This document shows positions 52,030-63,509 of a stretch of DNA of 64,000 nt, piece after piece. Numbering within the stretch: the first letter of the stretch is position 1; every line of letters begins with the position of its first letter. This DNA comes from Symsagittifera roscoffensis (lineage: Eukaryota > Xenacoelomorpha > Acoela > Convolutidae): contig NC_087066.1 of NCBI RefSeq assembly GCF_963678635.1, positions 15,853,949-15,917,948 on the forward strand, in the 5' to 3' direction. Below the pieces are notes generated by a model. That model saw only the letters and a program-made list of their open reading frames with translations. It ran no database searches and was not told the origin of the DNA. Position numbers and translations under genes: made by a program.

Positions 52030-55000
52030 CCAATAAGGGCACCTCTAGTGATTTGAGTTAATCAGAGTCAACAGAAACGAGAAAAAGTCTAGGTGACAGG
52101 ATCAATTTCCCGGTTTTTTGACTAACAACATCATTATTCCCTTTGTACCCTATTTCCTGTTTTTTTAAACAAAGAATCAAAGGTGATGCCGTCATCAAAA
52201 ACAATTTCACGCTAGCCGATCTGAAATTTATTGCTGTTTTGCTCACTTGACCGATGATTTCCTAAAACTGAGAACAATAAAAGTAAAAGCGGACACTGAT
52301 TTGAATTTCGGCAATTCTAAAGGCGTTTGCCATAGTTAAATCAATTTTCAAATTTTGAGATTAATACACGAAGAATTAAAATTGTCTTCTCGCTACCTTT
52401 ATAGTCTTGTAACTGCCGATGGTTGCATCGGTACTGAAACAACACCCATTCGCTAGAGCCTCCATCTGCGTTTGGACTTAAAAAGAACCTATGGAAGGGA
52501 AAAGACCACAAACTTACTAAATAACTGCGGCCTTAGCGAGCCTGCATGCACCACATCAATTTGTACGTTTTTTTTAAATGGCAAATTAAAAATGCGGATC
52601 AAAATTGAAGAATTATCTCCATGAACAGACACATCCGCCACTTTTTTTGTCCATTCCCACACGCTTGAAAAACAATCAATTACAGGAAATGTGTCCAATC
52701 AATACTAAGATTGCTGGGTTTTTTGGTACGTGAGGCATACTCTCAGAAAACAAAAAAAGTCTACCCGGAATTGTTTTTCGGAAATAGCATTGCTGATAGA
52801 AGGAAGAGGCCACCTAGAGGAATAAAAACTACCGTAGGCGAATCTATTAGTACTTAGACAGAAGTCTACATCAAGAAACCTTTCATTCAGGCTAGGCCGT
52901 AAAAAGACTGCAACAGGCCGGAACACAAGAAAACTCTTTTAACAGTTTTAAGTGATTTACCGGTTAATCACGTCTGAAAGAGTTGAATTAAAAACCGATT
53001 GTAATTAATGCAATTCGAAGCGCAAAAAATGTTATTATTTCGACTAGTGAGACATTTTCCATGAGATCCAGCCCTCCAACTAAAATGGCTTGTTGTGTTA
53101 GAATATCCTTGGTTATTATGTTTTCGGAACAAACACATAATCGGTCAGCAAAATTGAATGATATATACACATAATTTTTGATTTATGGAAAAGTGATCAT
53201 TAGATAATTTTCAATCAAAAACAAATGCTAATCGTGGAGTTTTTTTTACAATTTTCTGTACAGATGGAACAGTAAGAAAATGTGTGATAAGCAGTTTCCA
53301 TGCTATAAGATTTGAACCTACAAAAAGAATAATGATGGTGTTAGTGAGAAAACGGCGAAGAGAATCCTGTCACGTCATCCAGAGTATTTATCTTTTCTTT
53401 TTTTTCTGATTGACAGAAATCACTGGTGGTGCCGTCATCAGGAGCAAGTTCACGCTAGCCGATATGAGTTTTGCTGATGTTTTGCTCTCTTGACCAATTT
53501 TTCCTTAAACTGCAACTGCAACGAATGAACATCAATGTGAACCTTTTTTTGATTTGTGAAAAACCTAAAAGTCTTTGCCATAGTTGAATCAATTTTCATA
53601 ATTTACACAATTATTACATGTAGAAACAAAATCGGCTTCTCGTTATCTTAGTTGCCTTTTAACTGCCAAGGGTTGCATCAGTAGTGAAACAACACCCATT
53701 CCGTATGGCCTTCTTCTGCGTTTGTAATAATGGAAGCGGAAAAAAGAACCTATGGAAGCGGAAAAACAACAACATCTTTAAATAACTGCGCCCTTAGAAA
53801 GCCTGCATGCACCTCATCAAGTTGTACGTTTCCTAAAGGTGGCAAATTAAAAAATCGGATCAAAATTGATTCATGGTCTCCAAGAACAGACACATTCGCC
53901 ACTTTTTTGGTCCCTTTTCACACGCTTGAAAAACAACCAATTAAAGGAAATGTGTCCAATCGATTCTAAGATTGCTGTTTTTTAAATAATTAAGGCATGT
54001 TCTAAAAATACAAAAACATAGGCTACCCAGAATTGTTTTTTGAAAACGGAATTGCTGATTGAAGGAAGAGGCAACCTAGAGGAGTTAAAACTACTGCTAG
54101 GCGAATGTATTAGTACTCGGACTGAAGTCAAGAAACCTTTCATGCAGGCTAGGCTAATTATTTAATTTTATTTGGAATAGGGTGCATTGGGCTCTTTTCT
54201 TCATCATGTATATTTTTGATTTTCCTTATTTTTGATTGTACTGCTAAATCACATTGGAATAAGCAGGAAAAAGTGTGTTAAGAATAAATTGTTATTTGGT
54301 TCCCAATTAACATTTGATTATTTGATGACATGTTGCAAGTTTTTATTTTGGCCTTAACTGTTGATGCTACAATGAAAAAATGCGTAAGCTTTCAGCGAGA
54401 GTTCCGAAAGAATTGTATTTGAAAGAAAAAGGTTCGGTAAAAAACATTCGAATCTACATAAGAAATAGTGATGCTGCTAAAGAAAAAACGGGGAAGAGAA
54501 TCCTGTCACGTCATCCAGAGTATTTCTCTCACTGGTACTAGCCGATCAAAAGTCTGATGATTTCATAAAACTGCAAACAATGAATATCAACGTGGACTTT
54601 TATTTGAGTTGTGGCAAATCTAAAAATGTTTGCAATAGTTAAATCATTTTTCAAAATTTGGGATTTATACATGTAGAATCAAAATGGGCTTCTCGCCATT
54701 TGCTTAATTTTTTTCTCGATAATTAATTTTCGAGTTTTTTGCTTAGTTTTTTTAAATTAAAGAAATCATTGGTGGTGCCTTCACTAGGAGCAACTTCACG
54801 CTAGCCGATCTGAAAGTTGCTGCTTTCTTGCTCTTTTGACCGATGGTTTCTTAAAACTGCAAACAAGAAAAATCAATTTTGAAAAAATGAGATATTTGCA
54901 TGAAAAATTAAATTCGGCTTCTCGCTACCTTGTTGGTCTTGTAACTGCCGAGGTTTGCATCAGTAATGAAACAACAACCATTCTCTTTGGTCTTTTTCTG

Positions 55001-56580
55001 CGGTTGGCTTTAAAAAGAACCTATGAAAACGGAAAAACAACACCATCACTAAATATATGTGCCGTTAGAAAGCCTGCAAGCGCCCCATTAAGTTGTACGT
55101 TTCTTAAAGGTGGGTGGCAAATTAAAATTGCGGACAAAAAATTATCAATGATCTCAAAGAACAGTTACATCCGCCACTTTTTTGATCCCTTCTCACACGC
55201 CTGAAAAATATTCAATTACAGAAAATGTGTCCAATCAATACTAAGATTGCTGGGTACCAAGTACTTGGGGCATGCTCTTAGAATAAAAAAACATAGACTA
55301 CCCGAAACTAATCTTCGAAGATGGCATTGTTGATAGAAGGAAGAGGCCACCTAGAGGAGTTAAAACTACAACTAGGCGATACTTCTAGTACACAGATTGA
55401 AGTCTACATCAAGAAGCCTTTCATTCAGGCCAGGCCGTAAGCAGAATGAATGCAACTGGCTGAAACACAAGAAGACTCTTCATACACTTCTAAATGATCT
55501 ATCGCCTAATCACCTTTCCAAGGATCAAATTAAAAATTGATTGTAATTAATGAATTGCGAAACGCAAAATATATTTCTTATCTTGACTAGTGAGATTTCC
55601 TCAGCGAGATTCTTCCCTCCAACCTATGTAGCTTCTTGTGTTAGAAGATACTTGGTTATTGTAATTTCGGACAAAGCACAAAATCAATTAGCAAAAATCT
55701 AGCAATAAATTTTTTTATTTATGGAAAAGTGCTTATCATATGATTTTCATTCAACAATGCTGATTGTGGGTTTTTCCTACATTTTTTGTAGGTATAGAAT
55801 TGTGCGAAAAAGTATGATAAGCACTTTGCCAATTAATAAGATATGAATTTACGAAAAGAATAGTGATGCTGCTAGTGAAAAAACCGGGAAGAGAACCCTG
55901 CCATGTCATCCAGAGTATTTTTCTTTTCTGTGTTTTATCTGATTTAAAGAAATCACTGGTGGTGCCGTCATTAAGAGCAACTTCACGCTAGCCGATCTGA
56001 AAATTGCTGCTTTTTCGCTCCCTTGACCGATGGTTTCTTAAAACTGCAAACAAGTGAGATAACTACATGAAGAATTAAAATCGGCTTCTCGCTACTTTGT
56101 TGGTCTTGTAACTGCCGAGGGTTGCATCAGAAATGAAACAACACCCAATCGCTATGGCCTTCTTCTGCGTTTGGCCTTAAAAAACCTATGGAAACGGAAA
56201 AAACAACACCATCACTAAATAATTGCGCCCTTAGAAAGCCTGCATGCATCTCATCAAGTTGTACGTTTCTTAAAGGTGGCAAATTAAAAATGCGGATTAA
56301 AATTGATTCATGGTCTCCAAGAACAGGCACATCCGCCAGTTTTTTGGTCCCTTTTCACACGCTTGAAAAACAATCAATTAAAGGAAATGTGTCCAATCGA
56401 TTCTAAGATTGCTGTTTATTAAGTACTTGAAGCATGTTCTAAAGTTACAAAAACATAGACTACCCAGAATTGTTTTTTGAAAATGGCATTGCAGATAGAA
56501 GGAATAGGCCGCCTAGAGGAGTTAAAACTACCGCTAGGCAATTCTTTTAGTACACGGACTGAAGTCTAGATAAAGGAACC
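52030..56580. repeat. Degenerate tandem array, about four units of 1.2-1.3 kb
   Basis: The anchor ttcacgctagccgat occurs at 52,206, 53,449, 54,795 and 55,982 (spacings 1243, 1346, 1187). Other anchors recur in the same order in each unit: ttgcatc..aacaac(a)cc, gcctgca..catcaagttgtacgtttc, tgtccaatc.atactaag. A truncated extra unit sits at about 54,480-54,700. Units are roughly 80% alike by eye, so the array is old. Recurrent ORF scraps of ~70 codons reflect the repetition, not selection that I can demonstrate. Confidence 0.8.
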
Positions 56581-57154
56581 ATTTGTTAAGCTCATAAATA
56601 AAATAAGAGTTCAACTGTGTACTTTTTTGTAAATTATTGGGATAGCGCGGATTATAGTTTGTAGGCCAATTTTGTATTCAAGCTTAACGTATACGAATGC
56701 AGGTTTCGTTTCAAAAACGTTTCCAATTTTAGTTGTTAAACTAATATTAAATTAATAATCAGTAGTGTTTCTAGTTACAAAATATCTAGCATGGTACTTT
56801 GAATGCGTAATGCATGTAAGTTTAAGAAATGGAAAATCCGAACAATACTTTGATCTTTGAACTCCGAATTAATTGACTAAGAACTACTCCAAAGATGTTT
56901 AAAGGCATTGGAATCTGCCAAGTATTGACCGTGATGAACGAGAAGTCCTGTTGTCTTTTCCTTACAAACCACCTTTTCCCTTTATCCACGTTTAATTATA
57001 ACCAAAGTTAGATAAATCGATTTGTAAAGTCATTCAAAGTATTCAGGGCTTCGCATTTTTACAAGCAGTTGTTTTAATTCAACTTTGAAAGAAAGTGGGG
57101 ATCATTTGTGTTCAGGGTGTAAAGAAAAAAAAACATAATTTCACCTGTGATCAT
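56581..57154. other. Non-coding spacer, no gene seen
   Basis: AT-rich. Its end (57,040-57,080) contains attcagggcttcgcatttttacaag, related to the inverted motif inside the following tandem duplication. Confidence 0.4.
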
Positions 57155-58526
57155 TTTTCTGAAATTAAATGGATTTGATTTTTGACTACCTCGACAATTG
57201 ATATTCAAATTGGGACTATTAACAATCAATCATTTTGTCGTTTCTTAGCGTGAAAGGCAAAAAAAACTTCAAACTGAATTCTAGAAAAAACCTTTCGCTG
57301 ATTACTATGTTACCAAGGGCAAACTATATAGCTTTGTACTTTGGAAAGTGTGTGGGAGGAAAAAAAATTTTTACATGTAATTTTCGTAGATAATTTTTAA
57401 TAAAACATCAGATAAAAGTCAACCGACACTTCAAAAAGAATCGATGAAGGCATAACACGTGAACAGTAAATTGCTCTGTTGCGAAATCGACAGCTGTAAA
57501 AGGAATCTATTTAAAACAAGAATCATTTTATTCCTCTGGGGAATCTGAAAATCAAAACCCACTTTTGAAACCAAAAAGCTTTTGTTCCTGTAAAAAAATC
57601 ATCAAGACTTTTTCTACGTTCACTACAATCACGACTCTTCACTCTTTCATCGGCGTTAAAATGCAGTCGAAACATTCAGGGCTTTGCTCTGATACAAGCA
57701 GTCTTGTTTTGGCTCCAGTGAAGAACAAGATAAACTAGACATTAATTTGAATAGTCACGTGAGCGATAACAAACAAAACTGCTCGTATCAAGGCTAAGCC
57801 CTGAATGTTTTGAATGCTTTTCAAGTTTTACGGAGTAGACTTTTCTGAAATTAAATGAATTTGATTTTTGACTACCTCGACAATTGATATTCAAATTGGG
57901 ACTATTAACAATCAATCATTTTGTCGTTTCTTAGCGTGAAAGGCAAAAAAAACTTCAAACTGAATTCTAGAAAAAACCTTTCGCTGATTACTATGTTACC
58001 AAGGGCAAACTATATAGCTTTGTACTTTGGAAAGTGTGTGGGAGGAAAAAAATTTTTTACATGTAATTTTCGTAGATAATTTTTAATAAAACATCAGATA
58101 AAAGTCAACCGACAGTTCAAAAAGAATCGATGAAGGCATAACACGTGAACAGTAAATTGCTCTGTTGCGAAATCGACAGCTGTAAAAGGAATCTATTTAA
58201 AACAAGAATCATTTTATTCCTCTGGGGAATCTGAAAATCAAAACCCACTTTTGAAACCAAAAAGCTTTTGTTCCTGTAAAAAAATCATCAAGACTTTTTC
58301 TACGTTCACTACAATCACGACTCTTCACTCTTTCATCGGCGTTAAAATGCAGTCGAAACATTCAGGGCTTTGCTCTGATACAAGCAGTCTTGTTTTGGCT
58401 CCAGTGAAGAACAAGATAAACTAGACATTAATTTGAATAGTCACGTGAGCGATAACAAACAAAACTGCTCGTATCAGGGCTAAGCCCTGAATGTTTTGAA
58501 TGCTTTTCAAGTTTTACGGAGTAGAC
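57155..58526. repeat. Recent tandem duplication, period 686 bp
   Basis: 57,155-57,840 and 57,841-58,526 are nearly identical; I count only a handful of substitutions (for example aaatggattt/aaatgaattt and cgacactt/cgacagtt). Each copy contains an imperfect inverted repeat of ~30 bases (aacattcagggctttgctctgatacaag against its inverse around ctcgtatcaaggctaagccctgaatg). No coding potential. Confidence 0.92.
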
Positions 58527-59488
58527 TTTGCTTTAAACTTGATAAAGGTTTATTTAAAAAAAATGGAAAATGTTAAATTGTTTCTTCTGCGTTTTTAAGA
58601 GCTATCCCCTATGTAAAAAGTAAAAAATAAAATTTCGCCTACAGCAAAGCAATAAATAATGCAACTACCGTGCTTTAATCCAATTTGGAACGACTTATAA
58701 GAGGGACTAATCATCCGCTCACGCGTTAAAAGCCCGAGGAAAATCGCTCTTTAATTGTCCAATGATGGCAAAATTGGCAAACCCATAAACCCCCATAGCC
58801 TTAGAAAAAATGACTACAGGTTTGAAACATCTTTTTAAACTCGAGCTGAGAACAAAAATACCTTTACGATTATATAAAAAATTCGCCAAAAATGGCCTAA
58901 AAATGTCGAAGTTTGTCTGAAGTAAAAAAAACCAGACCGATTACAAATATTCCGTCTTTTTCTTCGAAATTCGGCACAATAATAACATTAAAATCAATTC
59001 AACTATTCGCCTAAATGTTACATGTTTTTTTATAATATAGCACCCGTAATGAATCCTATATAAGATGGATGTTTTATTATTAAGAAAATAATGAGTTGAA
59101 GTAATGATTAAATTAATTAAGTCAAAATTTTGAAAAGTTTCCGCAAGGATCTATTTTACATATAGCAATTATTTAGCAATTATAATTTCATACTGGCAAC
59201 AAGTATTACTGGTCAGTATTGATTTTTTTTTTTACTTTGAAATATATAACTTGCTATAAATAACTGATTCGATTATCACATTTAAAGTGTTGAACTTTTA
59301 AAACGGCCCCATTGAACATAATAAGTTGAAAATGGCCGTAACGAGTAGAATGGCAGTATTCGGTGTCAAATTAGTGCAGTGCAGTTTGTCACTTCTGAAC
59401 CTGGAGGTATCTATCCAGTTGCATCTAAACATTCAAAATCATTCTTTAAGTAAGAGTAGCCGGTTACTGTGCCAGTAACACCGAATCA
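58527..59488. other. Non-coding spacer, no gene seen
   Basis: Nearly 1 kb of AT-rich DNA with stops in all frames; nothing recognised. Confidence 0.45.
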
Positions 59489-59790
59489 GGAGCAGGTCTA
59501 GGATTTTCTCGAGGGGGCGGGTTTTCGAAAAAAGAATCAAAAATTTTGTCGACCTTATAGGTCCACCAAATTAATAATCCGATCGCTACTAAAACACTAT
59601 AAAAACCCTAATTTGACATAATTTTCCGCGCCGCAGACAAATTAAAAAATATGGTTGAAAATGCCGTTTTTGAGCACATTATTGAATTCTTTTGAACAAA
59701 AAATTCATTTTTTCGACGCACGCTCTTTTTTAAAAATGGAATATATTCGCGCCAGATGCATTTTTAGGGTTGGTCGCCGGAATTGGATGA
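59489..59790 (+). repeat. hAT-like transposon end (second copy)
   Basis: caggagcaggtctaggattttctcgagggggcgg is a diverged relative of the end at 17,993. Behind it lies a stretch with several Ala/Thr-rich runs and a ttttttcgacgcacgctc segment. No inverse end seen. Confidence 0.35.
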
Positions 59791-59942
59791 CTTAAAAATG
59801 ATACTAAAGGGGGAACCTTTTTGTTGGTGAGGAAAGAATGAAAAAAAATCGCAATTCATTTCTATTTTATCTAGATAGCAAGAGTCTTTTGAAAGTAAGC
59901 TCCTCGAATAAGTAATTGCATTTCTAATAGTTCAAACAAAAC

Positions 59943-60201
59943 TTAATGAAAACTGCTAATTTTTGACACGTGTTGATCAAAAAGTTCTTGTAGTAACTTT
60001 TTGGCTAGCCCGGAAGATCTGCCTCTGGTCTGATTCAACTGCTGAATGTGACAAAGCATGCACAGATCAGGAGTTGGCATGTCCCCACACTGTCTATCCC
60101 CCCAGTCTTCGTTGATGGAGGGGGTGATCTGCTCTTCGCATAGTTGGTCTGGGGAGTCCTGACACCACGTGAACAGAGAGTCAAACTTGAGTGCCAAAGA
60201 G
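59943..60201 (-). CDS. Duplicated terminal exon (E3') of an unknown spliced gene
   Basis: Acceptor TTCAG|CTC at 60,202-60,203 on the - strand, then an open frame to a TAA at 59,943. The product is acidic, with a Cys/Trp-rich core (W-C-Q-D-S-P-D-Q-L-C, then D-R-Q-C-G-D-M-P-T-P-D-L-C-M-L-C). Near-identical to exon E3 at 61,736-62,030 until the last ~20 codons, where the two tails diverge. The acceptor phase fits the donor of exon E2' (60,388). The protein family is not recognised. Confidence 0.6.
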
Positions 60202-60387
60202 CTGAACACAAAATTCTTATTATCAATTTTGAGATTCAAAAAGATTGAAGTAAGCAGAAATATTTAAAGAACAAGGAAATCATAAAAACTCAAAAAACTA
60301 GGACAAAATATTTTGCCTCCGAGAAAACTTATCAGTGATTATCTTTGCCTCTTTTAGACAACTCTGATCAATGCTTTGCTTTCTTAC

Positions 60388-60552
60388 CCCAGAGCATTTT
60401 CCTGAATAGAATATGGAATCTGGTCCATAACCAGGGATGCGAACTGGCCCAGTCTGACATTGTCCAGGTTGAACTTCGTATCCGAATTGTATCCAGTGTG
60501 AAGCACTATCTCTCTCTTCGGGAAGAAACTGGTCGCTCCAATTACGGGAAGA
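60388..60552 (-). CDS. Duplicated penultimate exon (E2') of an unknown spliced gene
   Basis: 165 bp, acceptor TTTCCACAG|T and donor GGG|GTAAGA on the - strand. The frame that starts after one base is open throughout and joins in phase both to the upstream exon E1 (phase 2 donor) and to E3'. It encodes about 54 residues with the core F-F-P-K-R-E-I-V-L-H-T. It differs from exon E2 by about six residues. Conservation of frame, length and both splice sites between the copies supports a real exon. Confidence 0.65.
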
Positions 60553-61735
60553 CTGTGGAAAAAAAGTGAATCAAAAAGAATCTACAGGCCAATATCAGAT
60601 TTGTCGCAGAATCCGCAACATTGCTATTTTCCTTTGATCTTCTTTGCTGTTTTGGATTCCACGCACAATAACCTATAAACTCTAGCGCTGAAAGTTGCTC
60701 CAAAAATGAGCAGATATGCGGAATCCGCACCAGTATTTGCAGAGCCCGGAAGAGTCTATTGAATCCACAAATAAATAACAAGACATTTGTCTAGCCAAAA
60801 AAGAGTTGCCGAATCAGCAATTGTGAGCGCAATGCAGAATTTGAGAGCGGAATCCGCGAATGTATAAGGAATCCATATATTGTAAGTGTAACTCGCATTT
60901 TGTTTGTGGATTCATAAGTGAGTATATATGGATTCATATATGAGTATGCTTTCACCTCATCTCAAATACTGCCTTGTTTCACACTCGACTCATCTCAAAT
61001 ACTGCCTTCATAATTTTAATTCACTCTCCACTAACTCGATCAGTATTTGGGATTAATGGAATCCCAAATACTGGACCATTTCGGCCATACGCACAGCATA
61101 CGTACAGCACTCGTTCAACGCACAGCATAAATATATGTAAATGCTGTTCTTGTGTTTCCAACATATTAACTCACAACACCTTAATTCCAAATAAAAAAAG
61201 CTTTATGTATTTGTTTCCAAAACTATAGTCCCAAAAATTGCTTGCTGGGATATGTATCCCAAATACTAAAAGTTGATATCCAATAATTTAGTTAATCAAT
61301 GTTCATCAAAATTTTTTCGTGGAATCCGATGACAATAGTCAAGTCCTTGCTCTTATATTCCGCATTGCTATAGAAAAGAGTTCTAGCTCTAGCTTTCATT
61401 TGTTCATATGTAAGTTCAGTAATAAGCAAATTTAGCTTACCTTTGCGGATTCCGCTTACTTTTGCGGAATCCACTCACAGTTGCGGAATCCAGAACAACC
61501 AGCTATATTCACAAATGAGCCGACAAAACGTTACAGGTTTTTTTACGCAGAATCCACGGAAATTTTTTATGTTGCATTTACAGGTTTTTCTCTGGAATCC
61601 AGGAGCATACAGACACAAAATAAGGCGCCTATCCAGTGCACTGTTTGGCCTCAAAATGAAGAATGAAAAATAATTTCACATTTTTTTTCTACTTTACCTA
61701 GATAGCAGGAGTATTTTGAAAGTACAAGCTCCCCG
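60553..61735. repeat. Interval with repeated GCGGAATCCGC-type palindromes
   Basis: Forms of gcggaatccgc (a perfect 11-bp palindrome about the central a/t) recur at about 60,607, 60,717, 60,849, 61,444, 61,463 and 61,483, with degenerate relatives (ggaatcc) between them. A separate local repeat, ctcatctcaaatactgcctt, occurs twice (60,957 and 60,989). No convincing coding exon. It separates the two exon-pair copies. Confidence 0.55.
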
Positions 61736-62030
61736 TTAAGTAATTGCTGCTCTAATAGGTTCAAGCAAAAATAATTGGAAACTACTTTTCTTAAGGTAGG
61801 GTTGATCAAAAAATGTTTGTAGTAACTTTTTGGCTAACCCGGAAGATCTGCCTCTGGTCTGATTCAACTGCTGAATATGGCAAAGCATGCACGGATCAGG
61901 AGTTGGCATGTCCCCACACTGTCTATCTCCCCAGTCTTCGTTGATGGAGGGGGTGATCTGCTCTTCGCATAGTTGATCTGGGGAGTCCTGACACCACGTG
62001 AACAGAGAGTCAAACTTGAGTGCCAAAGAG
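61736..62030 (-). CDS. Terminal exon (E3) of an unknown spliced gene
   Basis: Acceptor GTTCAG|CTC at 62,031 (- strand), open to a TAA at 61,736. Same Cys/Trp-rich acidic core as E3'. Its tail differs: it continues for ~25 residues ending in a hydrophobic stretch (L-F-L-L-E-P-I-R-A-A-I-T). With E1 and E2 it gives a predicted protein of about 230 residues if translation starts at the ATG at 63,221. No known domain recognised. Confidence 0.62.
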
Positions 62031-62166
62031 CTGAACACAATATTCTCATTCTCATTTTTGTGATTCGAAAAGATTGAACTAAGCAGACATACTTAAATAA
62101 CAAGGAAACGCATAAAAACTCAAACAAATCTCTTAGACAACTCTGATCAATGCTTTGCTTTCTTAC

Positions 62167-62331
62167 CCCAGAGCATTCTCCTTAATAGAATATGGAATCT
62201 GGTCCATAACCAGGGATGCGAACTGACCCAGTCTGACAATGTTCAGGTTGAACTTCGTATCCGGATTAAATCTAGTGTGAAGCACAATCTCTCTCTTCGG
62301 GAAGAAACTGGTCGCTCCAATCACGGGAAGA
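62167..62331 (-). CDS. Middle exon (E2) of an unknown spliced gene
   Basis: 165 bp with acceptor TTTCCGCAG|T and donor GGG|GTAAGA. The phase matches E1 (which ends AGA-AG, phase 2) and E3 (phase 2 donor completed by C). The reading frame contains F-F-P-K-R-E-I-V-L-H-T and Q-F-A-S-L-V-M-D-Q-I-P-Y. The intron to E3 is 136 bp. Strong agreement of phases across three exons is the main evidence. Confidence 0.7.
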
Positions 62332-62991
62332 CTGCGGAAAAAAAGTTAACTAAAAAACGTTTGAGGCGCGGACCAAGTTCTGCGATCAAATGTTTGCCTG
62401 TTTCGTATTTCAAAAGTCTTTAAATAGGAAGAAAATCCAGAAACATTTTTTTTCAATAAATTTGAACCACCTTGCAAACAATTTTTATTTGGGGGTAGCC
62501 TACATACTGAGTGTTCGTTGAGAAAACTCAAAGAGAGAGAAGAGAGAGATTGTGCTTCACACTGGATTTAATCCCGTTACGAAGTTCAACCTGAAGTTCA
62601 ACCTGAACAACCTTTTTTTCGCAACCTCCCCTCTTCCCCTAAAATGGATGTCCTAAAATAAAACAGTTCCCAAGAAACTTTCGAATTCAGGATTGGGGAC
62701 AGGCTTGTCGTCAGAACCTCCACCTCTTTGGCACGCATCCTTTGAGTTTTCATATCTGACCCAAAACTTTGGAATAGGACTTTCGGCGAAAATGTATACT
62801 AATTTGACAGAAGATTATTTGTTCGCCAAAGGGACAGCGTTTTTTGCAAAGTAGAGAACATCGGTTCATTTAAAATATATTTTGGCGGAACTTGAAAAAT
62901 CCAACTTCCCCCTCGAAAAATCTTTTTGATAATTTTTCACTTGCATAGACCCATTTTATCGTTCAAGTCATAGAAATTTACAGCAACTTAC
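62332..62991 (-). other. Intron between E1 and E2, containing an inverted fragment of E2
   Basis: 660-bp intron, GT at 62,990-62,991 and AG at 62,332-62,333 on the - strand. At 62,539-62,595 it contains a ~57-base piece of the E2 sequence in the opposite orientation (agagagagattgtgcttcac and following), with a small internal duplication of gttcaacctgaa. Confidence 0.6.
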
Positions 62992-63308
62992 CTTCTAGCG
63001 CGGGTCCAATTTGGAAAAATATTAGATCCCCACATGACGTAACAGCCTTCTTCACTTAACTTCTGTTCATCTTCATGGTCGCTATCAGTGACAATGACTT
63101 CAAAACTGCCCCCCAAAGTGACATTAAACACAGCCACTCGACCACTCTGGCCCCCCTTCGCTCCCAAGGGTGCATTTCTGCCCGTGCGAAATACAAGTGA
63201 GGGTGCGATATTGGCGAGCATGAGACGTGCGAACTGTTTCCTCTTTGTCTGTTTGAGATGGTGAAGGAGAAGTTGAATCGGAGGACGGAGGCGGAGGGGG
63301 ACGGGGGA
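62992..63308 (-). CDS. Upstream exon (E1) of an unknown spliced gene
   Basis: Donor AAG|GTAAGT at 62,991. The frame that continues into E2 is open back to about 63,335, with its first ATG at 63,221 (M-L-A-N-I-A-P-S-L-V-F). A strong acceptor, TCTCCTCCCTCAG, ends at 63,309, in frame, so translation may enter from a further exon. Another acceptor-like TTTCAG ends at 63,348 but leads into stops in this frame. The product has a Gly/Ser stretch (G-G-Q-S-G-R-V-A-V-F-N-V-T) and an acidic part (D-S-D-H-E-D-E-Q). A same-strand LTR lies 160-200 bases upstream. Function unknown. Confidence 0.6.
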
Positions 63309-63509
63309 CTGAGGGAGGAGAGGCAGAAGACGTCAAATGAGTCATCGCTGAAACAAATGTCGAAACAGAGTTTAAAATAACTTGATTGATTTGGACAAAA
63401 TTTAAGCCAACCAAATCAATCCAAGAGATGAAACACCAAAGCCAAAGAGATTCTTCTCTAACAACATTGCATAGTAAATTATGCAGTCCAAATTGAGTTA
63501 GGTTCTAGG

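Noticed and set aside
54836-55204. 122-codon ORF in the tandem array
   Set aside because: The equivalent frame is broken in the other units; no sign of selection.
60035-60226. Alternative - strand ORF over exon E3'
   Set aside because: Shadow of the E3' frame; it does not join E2' in phase.
60600-61500. GGAATCC palindromes read as NF-kappaB sites
   Set aside because: The kappaB consensus needs GGG..CCC over 10 bases; these have GCGGAATCCGC and do not fit.
63124-63414. 96-codon Pro/Ser-rich ORF on the - strand overlapping exon E1
   Set aside because: It runs across a TTTCAG acceptor from intron-like sequence and stops within E1; the other frame continues in phase into E2, so this one is probably not the product, though a short upstream ORF is possible.
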